Below are positions 22,416 through 27,948 of a stretch of DNA of 27,948 nucleotides, one piece after another (positions within the stretch are counted from its first letter, which is position 1; every line of letters starts with the position of its first letter). The stretch comes from a virus, in the IMG/VR virus record IMGVR_UViG_3300009418_000087, positions 1-27,948 of that record. One strand, 5' to 3'. The notes beneath the pieces were generated by a model. The model had not been told where the DNA came from, ran no database searches, and saw only the letters and a program-made list of their open reading frames with translations. Made by a program: the position numbers and the translations under genes.

Positions 22416-22786
22416 CCGTCGCGCGCCTTATGCTCTCCGCCGTTGGCGATGAAGTTTACGGCAGGTCCGAATGGAACCAGTCCGGAACATTCGTCGTGCC
22501 CGCCAACGTCACGAGCATATCCGTTATCTGCGGTGCGGGGACAGACTTCGGCGAACAAGACTTTGCAAACGACGTCGATGTCACCGCGGGCCAGACATTC
22601 GCCGTAACTGTCGGTACGAGCATGGGCTCCACAACCTCTTTCGGCGCGCTTGCAAGCGTGACCGTCGACGACCCGGATACCACTGACATTACCATACTTT
22701 GGCCCGGACGTTTGAGGCAATGGCCCGACAGCATCGGCGGCGCGCTCGTCGACGACGAAGTCTACCAGAACGGCGTACTACAGTAA
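22412..22786 (+). CDS. Small tail-associated protein, adhesin-like or fibre partner
   Basis: 124 residues starting at GTG 22412 (GTGA overlap). The pattern SGTFVVPANVTSISVICGAG followed by VDVTAGQTFAVTVG and TSFGALASVTVDD resembles receptor-binding modules of phage fibre tips. Those usually carry long glycine-rich loops, which are missing here. It could be the distal part of a two-gene fibre, an adhesin, or a fibre-assembly factor. Its place between two fibre genes supports a tail role. Confidence 0.65.
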   Translation: MTVARLMLSAVGDEVYGRSEWNQSGTFVVPANVTSISVICGAGTDFGEQDFANDVDVTAGQTFAVTVGTSMGSTTSFGALASVTVDDPDTTDITILWPGRLRQWPDSIGGALVDDEVYQNGVLQ

Positions 22787-22823
22787 CGCCACCCTCCCCA
22801 CATTGCTATCTTAGGAGACGCTC

Positions 22824-24899
22824 ATGCCCCGAGTTGCGGATGAGTATTCGCTTCCTGCGTCCTATCAGGCGACGGATGACGGCCTCGCTACGCCTGCCCA
22901 GCACAATGAGCCGCTGGAGGATATCGCCGCGGACCTGAACGCCCCACGGCCTGTTTCGAAAGGGGGGACCGGCGGCACCAGTTCCAAAACGGCCCGCGGA
23001 ACCCTGCGTGTGGCATTCGGCGTGCAGACCTACGACGACCTCGATACGCTGACTTACGATGAAGCCGACGTCGGCGGCTTGGTGCATGTCGCGGAATCCG
23101 GGGCAATCCTTCGCGTCTTGGCGTCCGGGGCCGGGGATGGCGACTTCGCCGGTTCGGGCGACATGTTCCTGAATGTCGAGAAGACCAGCGGGCGGTATCT
23201 GATTTCGCACTTCAACCCCGATGGGACCAACGCGAAAGTCGCGCTGAAACGGGCTGTGGAACTCCTGCAATCCGGCGACAGGCTGGTGATCGATACCCCT
23301 TTGACTGTCGCCTACTCGGAATGGACCGACGTTCCGAAGATCCCCGACGGGGCCACCATCGACTTCCGCGCGCCGATCACGCACCAGACGTTCGGCGTCC
23401 CCTGCATGTGGCACGAAACCACGGCGAGCGGCACGAACATCACGATCAACAACGCGCACATCATCTATGATGACACTGCGCCCACGACGCGGCCGGACAT
23501 CCAGAACGACTTCTACGACAACACGTTCAAGAACTCGGGCTATTCCAACCGCGCCCAAACCGCCATGCTGTTCTTCCGGGGCGGCACCGTTTCTCTGAAC
23601 GGACTGACGCGCATCGAAGCCGCGGACTTCAGCGCAGCGGACAAGCTTGTCCCGCGCTGCGTCGTGATGCTGAAAGGCCCGGATGGCGAGAACGGGCGGT
23701 GCTTCTTGGAGCGGTACTACTTCGACGGCACGCTCTTCGGCATTGTCGGGACCGGGTTCGACTTCTTCGAGATCGGAGGCGGCTTCTCGGATCGCTGGTC
23801 GCAGCTTGATACGTCGGTTTACACTTGGGAAGCCCCGGCGCACGTCTGGTACTTTACCCCGGACACATCTGGCGATTACGTCCTGAAAATCGGGCCGTGT
23901 TTCGACCAAGGGACGGAGGTCGGCACGCCCTACGTTACTGGCGCGACGTCCTACAAGTGCACGACCCGTTCCGCGGCGTGCCAGATCGGCCCGCTGTATT
24001 CCCGTCGCAGCCAAGGCATCGCCGACCTGGAGGTCAGCAAGGGGCACCTTCTCGGCGGCGCATGGGATGGCAGCGCATCTTCGCAGGCCGATATGGGTGG
24101 AGGAAAGGCGCTGCGGATCGCGGACTTCAACGATGGCGGGTCGGAAGACGCGGACCTTGGCCGCTGGGACCTCATTATGCCCAGCGATTACAACGACTAT
24201 GTGCAGTTGGACGCCACGCGGTGCCGCGCGCATTTCTCGGTCACGCTGACGGGCAACACGCAAGACACGCCGATATTGCAGGGTGTCATGAACCGCTGCC
24301 TGATCGGCATGAACATCGAAGCGGACCAGGCGCAGGCCACGGCGTTCCCGGTTGCGGCGCGGATCGACAGCGGCGGGTCCAACAACCACATCGACATCAT
24401 GACGAACGCGCCGTTCTGGTCCGCGCTTCGGGTTATCTCACAAGTCAAGACCACCAGCACCGGCAACAGCGCGATTATCCGCCACGCCCAGACGGGTTCC
24501 ACACGTCGGCTGGGCCAGTATTGCGAGCGGGCGGAGATGTTCGTGACGGAGCTTCTGGCAGCCGTCAGCGGGGCAACCGTTACCACGGGCACGCTGGTGC
24601 CGAAGGGGGGGCATGTCATGGGGCTTTCCGCGCGGGTGGTGACGTCTCTCGGCACGACAAGCGGCTTGACGGGATTCACTGTCGGGACTGCATCCGACGC
24701 CGACCTCTACGGCACGGCGAACGCCATCACGGCCAACGGGGGCACCGAGGACAACGACTGGACCGCAGACGGCGGCGGCTGGCAAGCGGCGAACTTGGCT
24801 GTGCAGCTTACGGCGGTCGGTGGCGACTTCGACGGGACCGGCGATGTGCAGGTGTCGGCGCATTACACCATGTCTTCGCGCAACAACGACCTGATCTGA
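22824..24899 (+). CDS. Tailspike/tail fibre protein 2
   Basis: 691 residues. The N-terminal 65 residues are paralogous to tail fibre 1. Residues about 125-185 (AKVALKRAVELLQSGDRLVI, then VPKIPDGATIDFRAPI) look like the entry into a right-handed beta-helix, the fold of tailspikes that bind or cut surface polysaccharide. The long middle carries repeated short strands. The last 110 residues (TTGTLVPKGGHVMGLSARVV to VQVSAHYTMSSRNNDLI) resemble a small beta tip module seen at the ends of fibre proteins in related phages. No catalytic residues can be assigned. AGGAGACGCTC precedes the ATG. Confidence 0.83.
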   Translation: MPRVADEYSLPASYQATDDGLATPAQHNEPLEDIAADLNAPRPVSKGGTGGTSSKTARGTLRVAFGVQTYDDLDTLTYDEADVGGLVHVAESGAILRVLASGAGDGDFAGSGDMFLNVEKTSGRYLISHFNPDGTNAKVALKRAVELLQSGDRLVIDTPLTVAYSEWTDVPKIPDGATIDFRAPITHQTFGVPCMWHETTASGTNITINNAHIIYDDTAPTTRPDIQNDFYDNTFKNSGYSNRAQTAMLFFRGGTVSLNGLTRIEAADFSAADKLVPRCVVMLKGPDGENGRCFLERYYFDGTLFGIVGTGFDFFEIGGGFSDRWSQLDTSVYTWEAPAHVWYFTPDTSGDYVLKIGPCFDQGTEVGTPYVTGATSYKCTTRSAACQIGPLYSRRSQGIADLEVSKGHLLGGAWDGSASSQADMGGGKALRIADFNDGGSEDADLGRWDLIMPSDYNDYVQLDATRCRAHFSVTLTGNTQDTPILQGVMNRCLIGMNIEADQAQATAFPVAARIDSGGSNNHIDIMTNAPFWSALRVISQVKTTSTGNSAIIRHAQTGSTRRLGQYCERAEMFVTELLAAVSGATVTTGTLVPKGGHVMGLSARVVTSLGTTSGLTGFTVGTASDADLYGTANAITANGGTEDNDWTADGGGWQAANLAVQLTAVGGDFDGTGDVQVSAHYTMSSRNNDLI

Positions 24900-24902
24900 A
24901 CG

Positions 24903-25166
24903 ATGGACTTACTGAAAGATTGGTGGGGCGTCGGCGCGGCCGTTGTGGCGGTTATCATGGCCTACGCCGGGTTCAAATCCACGACGACGAGCAAGATCGA
25001 CAGTCTGGAGCGCAGGATGAGCAAGGCAGAAGCGGACATTGAAATGCTCGAACGTTCGGGCGTCGACAACGCCGTCACCCTTGGCATCATCCAGACCACG
25101 CTGACGCAGATCAAAGAAGGCATAGACGGCCTTCGCGAAGAGATGCGCACCAAAGCCGACAAGTAG
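24903..25166 (+). CDS. Membrane-anchored coiled-coil protein of the lysis cassette
   Basis: 87 residues. A short N-terminus is followed by one membrane segment (residues about 8-24, WGVGAAVVAVIMAYAGF), then a long coiled coil (IDSLERRMSKAEADIEMLER; IQTTLTQIKEGIDGLREEMR). This is the topology of an inner-membrane spanin, and also of small DUF2730-like phage proteins near lysis genes. Being directly upstream of the endolysin fits a spanin or holin-related role. No outer-membrane lipoprotein partner was found nested or downstream. Confidence 0.7.
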   Translation: MDLLKDWWGVGAAVVAVIMAYAGFKSTTTSKIDSLERRMSKAEADIEMLERSGVDNAVTLGIIQTTLTQIKEGIDGLREEMRTKADK

Positions 25167-25235
25167 ACACCCCCGACATTCCACCCGACCACACCCCGCC
25201 CCGGCGGGCCTGACGTGCTGCACAGGAGGCAGATC

Positions 25236-25970
25236 ATGGACCCACGCGCAAAGCCGCTGCTCGACTTCATCGCCATTCCCGAGTCCCGAGGCGAATACAA
25301 CATCGTCTGGGGCGGCATCGCCCGCCATGACCGTCCGCCCGCGCCCTTGGTCGAGATGACCATCGGAGAGGTGCTGGACTGGCAAGACAGCATCGATAGC
25401 AAATACATGAGCGAAGCCGCTGGCCGGTATCAGATCATGGAAGATACGTTGCGGGACATCTACAAGCCCGCCGGGTTCACTCGCAATGATCGGTTCGATG
25501 AAGCCACCCAGGATGCGCTCGGGTTCTATTTGCTGAAACGCCGCGGCTGGGACGATTACATCGCGGGCCGGATCGGGGCGTTGGCTTTCGCCAATTCGCT
25601 GGCGAAGGAATGGGCCAGCCTGCCGGTCGTGAGCGGGGCTAAGAAGGGCCGCAGCTATTACGGCGAGGACGGCCTGAACAAGTCCCACGTGAGCGTCAGC
25701 GCTTTTCTGGATGCCGTTGCCGCTGCGAAGCAGCCTGCCGCCCCAGCGCCCGCTCAGAGGCCCCCAGAACTAGTTGTCCAGCCGAGCAAGGTCCCCACCC
25801 GGAAGGTCGCCGCTGCCGGGATCGGCGGCATCGTGACGGCGCTTAGTGTCGCCGTGGTGAACCACTACCTTCCCGGCATGGGGGACGAGATCGGCCCCGA
25901 GGTGGCAGGGCTGATCGTGGCCGCTGGCGCTACCGTGGCCGGGTGGTTCACCCGCGACCGCGCCGTCTGA
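25236..25970 (+). CDS. Endolysin (lambda R-like transglycosylase) fused to two membrane segments
   Basis: 244 residues from ATG 25236, with AGGAGG upstream. Residues 1-163 follow the lambda R/GH104 pattern: an early catalytic Glu (E16 in IPESRGEYNIVWGG), SEAAGRYQIM (59-68, compare TGAGRYQLL in lambda R), DALGFYLLKRRGWDDYI (93-109), WASLP (126-130) and GRSYYG (138-143). A Pro/Ala-rich linker (165-188) leads to two hydrophobic segments (about 191-209 and 222-238). The enzyme cleaves glycan strands from the periplasmic side at lysis. The membrane part may anchor it, act as a signal-arrest-release-like device at the C-terminus, or work as a holin domain. Confidence 0.88.
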   Translation: MDPRAKPLLDFIAIPESRGEYNIVWGGIARHDRPPAPLVEMTIGEVLDWQDSIDSKYMSEAAGRYQIMEDTLRDIYKPAGFTRNDRFDEATQDALGFYLLKRRGWDDYIAGRIGALAFANSLAKEWASLPVVSGAKKGRSYYGEDGLNKSHVSVSAFLDAVAAAKQPAAPAPAQRPPELVVQPSKVPTRKVAAAGIGGIVTALSVAVVNHYLPGMGDEIGPEVAGLIVAAGATVAGWFTRDRAV

Positions 25971-25971
25971 C

Positions 25972-26175
25972 ATGCGGGGCGTCTGGCAGGCTGTCGAAGC
26001 CTTGTCGTGGCGCACTCACTACCTATTGCGCGGTCGGCGCTGCGCCTGGTGCGCGTGGGCTTACTGGCACCGGGACAAGCCGTTCTGGGCCGTGTTCTGC
26101 GCCGTGATGAACCGGATTGATCGCGGGCATTGCAGGCGATCAGCCGAGTGGTGGGAGAGGCGCCCGCCCGTGTGA
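25972..26175 (+). CDS. Small Trp/Arg-rich hypothetical protein after the endolysin
   Basis: 67 residues beginning one base after the endolysin stop. It is rich in Trp, Arg and His, with a C-A-W-C pair and several aromatic clusters (CAWCAWAYWHRDKPFWAVFC). No domain was recognised. It is followed by a strong terminator, so it would be the last gene of the late operon. The frame could be chance, but spacing and the absence of another frame favour a gene. Confidence 0.5.
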   Translation: MRGVWQAVEALSWRTHYLLRGRRCAWCAWAYWHRDKPFWAVFCAVMNRIDRGHCRRSAEWWERRPPV

Positions 26176-26209
26176 ACCCCATTCCCGGCCACCTGCCTCG
26201 GGATGCACT

Positions 26210-26244
26210 GCCCCGCTCTCGGTTCGCCGGGGCGGGGCGCTTTT
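26210..26244 (+). terminator. Intrinsic terminator closing the late operon
   Basis: A GC-rich stem of about 12 bp, with 5' arm at 26210-26222 and 3' arm at 26227-26238, closes on a TTCG loop. There is one bulged C in the 5' arm, and GC-TTTT follows (26239-26244). It lies 34 bases after the last late gene and is a strong rho-independent terminator for plus-strand transcription. Confidence 0.85.
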
Positions 26245-26556
26245 GTGGGGTAGAGCGCGGGCCGGGCGCTACTCCGGCTATGTCGCCTTGAACCATTGCA
26301 CGCCCGGTCTGCCCTTCCCCGTCACTTGGTTCGCTGTCTCTGGCGCAGTCCGAAGTGCGTTGACGTTTTTCAGGTCCAGTGAAGGCAGGCGGTCGGCGAC
26401 TTGTGCTCAGTGCTTTCCGCTTTCAGCACCGCCGCGCTCTGGTGAGCCGATCCCCGGTGCCTAACGCCGATGCCTCGACGCGACAGTGATCCGGCGCCTA
26501 TCGGCTCGCCAGAAGGCGGTTCCGCGTTGATGGGCAGCCGCGGCCCTGCCGATTCT
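26245..26556 (-). pseudogene. No intact gene; degenerate-looking minus-strand frame
   Basis: This 312-base stretch holds no frame with a normal start. On the minus strand, a frame open from 26406 to its TAG at 26278-26280 encodes 42 residues with a coding-like end (VTGKGRPGVQWFKAT). It lacks ATG, GTG or TTG at its beginning and is preceded in the same frame by TGA (26407-26409) and 17 further open codons. This looks like the 3' part of a gene broken by a stop, or a transcribed remnant beyond the tRNA. No family is assigned. Otherwise the stretch appears non-coding. Confidence 0.35.
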
Positions 26557-26632
26557 TGGTGCTGGTCCGTGGACTTGAACCCCGCGCATCCTGATTACAA
26601 ATCAGGCGCTCTACCTGATGAGCTAGACCAGC
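26557..26632 (-). tRNA. tRNA-Thr(UGU) with encoded CCA
   Basis: On the minus strand the 76-nt sequence folds as a normal tRNA. The acceptor is GCTGGTC/GACCAGC with discriminator A and encoded CCA. The D-arm is GCTC...GAGC with GG in the loop, and the anticodon arm is CCTGA-TTTGTAA-TCAGG with anticodon TGT. The T-arm is CGGGG-TTCAAGT-CCACG with one G-A mismatch. It reads ACA (and related Thr) codons, rarely used in a GC-rich phage. It probably compensates for scarce or cleaved host tRNA, or marks an attachment site. Confidence 0.95.
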
Positions 26633-26809
26633 AATGTGAGCGCGAAGTCCCCGCATTCTGGGTTGCGGTCTGGCGTTGCTTCTTCCTAGTCGGGTCTTGC
26701 CGGTCCCCGTCGGGATTCTCGGCAGGGGTCCGCTAGGTAAGAGGGACCGGGCTAACCGTCGCCCGCGCTCCCGTCCACCTTACCCCATTCCCCGCCGCGT
26801 GGGAATCCC
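26633..26809. other. Non-coding stretch between the tRNA and the first minus-strand gene
   Basis: No supported gene is seen. Just beyond the stop of the minus-strand gene, ATTCCC (26785-26791 region) and GGGAAT (26800-26805 region) form an inverted repeat around a GC loop; it lacks a T-run in the minus direction. This sequence would form the leader between the upstream minus-strand gene and the tRNA if they are co-transcribed. Confidence 0.4.
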
Positions 26810-27013
26810 CTACGGCGCGGTGATCTCTGGGAAGAGTCCGTCGATCACGTTGATCCGGTCTTGCATCCCGTCAATGATGTGCTGCTGTGCATTCCACCAT
26901 GGCTCGGGCATACTGTCCGCATTCTCGAGCGCTCGCTGACAGAAGTCCCTGCGCTCGACCGCAGCCCTCCGCCACCTCTTTGCCTTCTCGATACGCTCCG
27001 CTTCGGTGATCAT
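26810..27013 (-). CDS. Small charged helical protein
   Basis: 67 residues, minus strand, with AGAGGAGAAACGGGA before the ATG. It is dense in charged residues and appears wholly helical (EAERIEKAKRWRRAAVERRD; CQRALENADSMPEPWWNAQQ; IIDGMQDRINVIDGLF). No family was recognised. Size and style match small early phage proteins, often of host-takeover type. It shares the 67-base gap at 27014-27080 with the divergent zinc-ribbon gene. Confidence 0.75.
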   Translation of the reverse strand: MITEAERIEKAKRWRRAAVERRDFCQRALENADSMPEPWWNAQQHIIDGMQDRINVIDGLFPEITAP

Positions 27014-27080
27014 TCCCGTTTCTCCTCTGCGCTATCCTACCCCATGGCGGGGCTGCTGTGAATCCTCTACATGCCGCCCC

Positions 27081-27290
27081 ATGCCCCTCGTCACCTGGAT
27101 CACCTGCCACTGCGGCCATGAGACCCGTATCCCGTTCAGCGAGTGGGACCGCGAGGTCATCCTGCCTCGTGCTCGGTGTAGCCGCTGCGGGGCCCGTGGA
27201 GCGGCTGACCTGCGCCATGGGCACGTCTCCGAGGCCAATGCGGCGGAGGGAAGCCGAGTGCAGGGCGACGGGCCGGTCAGGGACGGGTAG
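27081..27290 (+). CDS. Small zinc-ribbon protein
   Basis: 69 residues on the plus strand, opposite to its neighbours. WITCHCGHETRIPF (residues 6-19) gives a C-x-C-x-x-H knuckle and ARCSRCGARGAADLR (31-45) gives a C-x-x-C knuckle, so four zinc ligands are possible. Similar short C-x-CGH ... RCSRCGARG proteins are widespread in alphaproteobacteria and their phages, without a defined function to my knowledge. The ribosome-binding site before ATG 27081 is weak; the frame is open further upstream to GTG 27006, but the motif starts only here. It converges on the next minus-strand gene with a 13-base gap. Confidence 0.65.
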   Translation: MPLVTWITCHCGHETRIPFSEWDREVILPRARCSRCGARGAADLRHGHVSEANAAEGSRVQGDGPVRDG

Positions 27291-27303
27291 AGGGCGTTGG
27301 GGA

Positions 27304-27537
27304 TTACATGTCGCTGGTATCTTCGCCCATAAGGCTTAGAATGTCTTTCGCGGCGTGGTATTTGCTGGAATGAATCGTGCTTTGAAGCTGCATTGCTTCA
27401 GAAAGGGCAGCATTCTCTGACGTCATGCTGTGCCCTCGCAAGATCGGGTCGCCCAGCACCCCAGCACTGCACTCGTCCATGTTGACCCGGGCGTATTCCC
27501 TGATCATGGCGACAATTTCTTCGCGTGTTTCCGCCAT
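27304..27537 (-). CDS. Small hypothetical protein
   Basis: 77 residues, minus strand, with AAGGAAACAGAG before the ATG. The N-terminal helix is acidic (ETREEIVAMIREYARVNMDE), and a C-terminal helical region follows (SEAMQLQSTIHSSKYHAAKD to ILSLMGED). No family was recognised. It is 19 bases downstream of a 41-residue gene in the same operon. Confidence 0.75.
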   Translation of the reverse strand: MAETREEIVAMIREYARVNMDECSAGVLGDPILRGHSMTSENAALSEAMQLQSTIHSSKYHAAKDILSLMGEDTSDM

Positions 27538-27556
27538 CTCTGTTTCCTTAAGTGAG

Positions 27557-27682
27557 CTAGGGGTGGGGGCGAAAAATGAGCCAGAGGTTAAGCGCTAGGA
27601 CGGCCACGGCCATCCATCGTAAAGGCTCTGCCACCAGCAACACTCCAGCTATGGCAGCAAGCGGATAATATGGCCTATCCAT
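27557..27682 (-). CDS. 41-residue membrane protein
   Basis: A short minus-strand gene with a clear TAGGAGAGACGAGG site upstream of the ATG. The product has two hydrophobic stretches (PLAAIAGVLLVAEPL and WMAVAVLALNLWLIF) separated by LR, then ends RPHP. It fits exactly between two minus-strand neighbours (36 and 19 bases apart), which supports it as a real gene in the operon. A small inner-membrane protein of unknown role, perhaps a host-envelope modifier. Confidence 0.7.
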   Translation of the reverse strand: MDRPYYPLAAIAGVLLVAEPLRWMAVAVLALNLWLIFRPHP

Positions 27683-27718
27683 CCTCGTCTCTCCTATGGG
27701 CGGCGAAGGCCGCGGGGG

Positions 27719-27907
27719 TTAGCGAAGGTAATCGAACAGGCCATCAACGGCGTCGGCTGGTATGATTACGCTCTCTGGCATATCCTCGGAGGCTTCAACG
27801 TCAGGGCGCCAGCCGTTTGGAGTGGTCCAGATCTCCACGTCAAGCGATCCATCGCCGCGCTTCCCGGCGCGAACGTGTTCGGTGATCTCAGTCATTCGGT
27901 AGGCCAT
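27719..27907 (-). CDS. Small hypothetical protein
   Basis: 62 residues, minus strand, with AGAGGAGACGACG before the ATG. The N-terminus (YRMTEITEHVRAGKRGDGSL) leads to short strands (VEIWTTPNGW) and an acidic C-terminal part (ESVIIPADAVDGLFDYLR). No family was recognised. It is the first complete gene of the minus-strand operon that enters from the right edge. Confidence 0.75.
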   Translation of the reverse strand: MAYRMTEITEHVRAGKRGDGSLDVEIWTTPNGWRPDVEASEDMPESVIIPADAVDGLFDYLR

Positions 27908-27929
27908 CGTCGTCTCCTCTATAGGTGGG

Positions 27930-27948
27930 CTAGGGGGTGGGGTTGCAC
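27930..27948 (-). CDS. Possible 3' end of a minus-strand gene entering from the right (partial)
   Basis: On the minus strand a TAG at 27932-27930 ends a frame open to the window edge (last residues CNPTP), 22 bases before the next start. The spacing matches the other genes of this operon, but only five codons are visible. Confidence 0.25.

Noticed and set aside
22806-24389. 527-codon minus-strand open frame
   Set aside because: Antisense to the tailspike gene; Arg/Val/Gly-rich and without domain pattern or ribosome-binding site.
22824-24899. Diversity-generating retroelement acting on the fibre gene
   Set aside because: No reverse transcriptase gene and no template/variable repeat pair was seen; the fibre C-terminus does not look like a C-type lectin.
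23825-25042. 405-codon plus-strand frame overlapping the tailspike
   Set aside because: Out-of-frame shadow of the tailspike and the following gene; very Arg/Gly/His-rich.
26117-26464. 115-codon plus-strand frame across the terminator
   Set aside because: It runs through the strong terminator at 26210-26244 and has no protein-like features.
26470-26736. 88-codon plus-strand frame over the tRNA
   Set aside because: It overlaps the tRNA gene antisense; coding is implausible.

Overview
The window is part of a GC-rich, short-tailed (podovirus-type) phage or prophage genome. The terminase, P22-type portal, stacked tail 'nozzle' protein, three large ejection-type proteins and the lack of a tape-measure, tail-tube or sheath gene all point that way. 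Codon use and the small accessory families suggest an alphaproteobacterial host, most likely Rhodobacterales; this is inferred from style, not from a database match. No integrase, repressor or reverse transcriptase is visible, so lifestyle cannot be decided from this window.

Left arm (1-5740, + strand): a tightly coupled early operon, most genes overlapping by 4 bases. It carries a PDDEXK-type nuclease, a DnaB-type helicase, a winged-helix initiator-like protein with iterons inside its own coding sequence, SSB, a stand-alone DnaA-domain-IV-like protein, several small unknowns and a 211-residue unknown. A strong intrinsic terminator (5808-5841) and a palindrome separate this arm from the late genes.

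Middle (5905-21371, + strand): packaging and virion genes in the usual order. These are TerS candidate, TerL, portal, a small conserved protein, scaffold, major capsid protein, decoration-like protein, a coiled-coil/SAP-like protein, head-tail adaptor, tail nozzle, a GNAT-like protein and three internal/ejection proteins. One ejection protein carries a lytic transglycosylase domain and another carries five 18-residue repeats.

Right-middle (21639-26244, + strand): two tail fibre/tailspike genes that share an N-terminal module, with a small adhesin-like gene between them. A lysis cassette follows: a membrane-anchored coiled-coil protein, then a lambda-R-like endolysin fused to two membrane segments. 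A strong terminator closes the operon. A possible antisense membrane-protein gene lies at 21304-21534.

Right end (26245-27948): mostly minus-strand. It holds tRNA-Thr(UGU), a degenerate-looking reading frame beyond the tRNA, four small minus-strand genes (one of 41 residues) and one plus-strand zinc-ribbon gene. It looks like a second early/accessory operon entering from beyond the right edge.

Main points for follow-up: the lambda-like origin embedded in the initiator gene next to an orphan DnaA-type DNA-binding domain; the endolysin-membrane fusion; the 18-residue ejection-protein repeats; the possible antitermination control point at 5740-5905; and the tRNA region.
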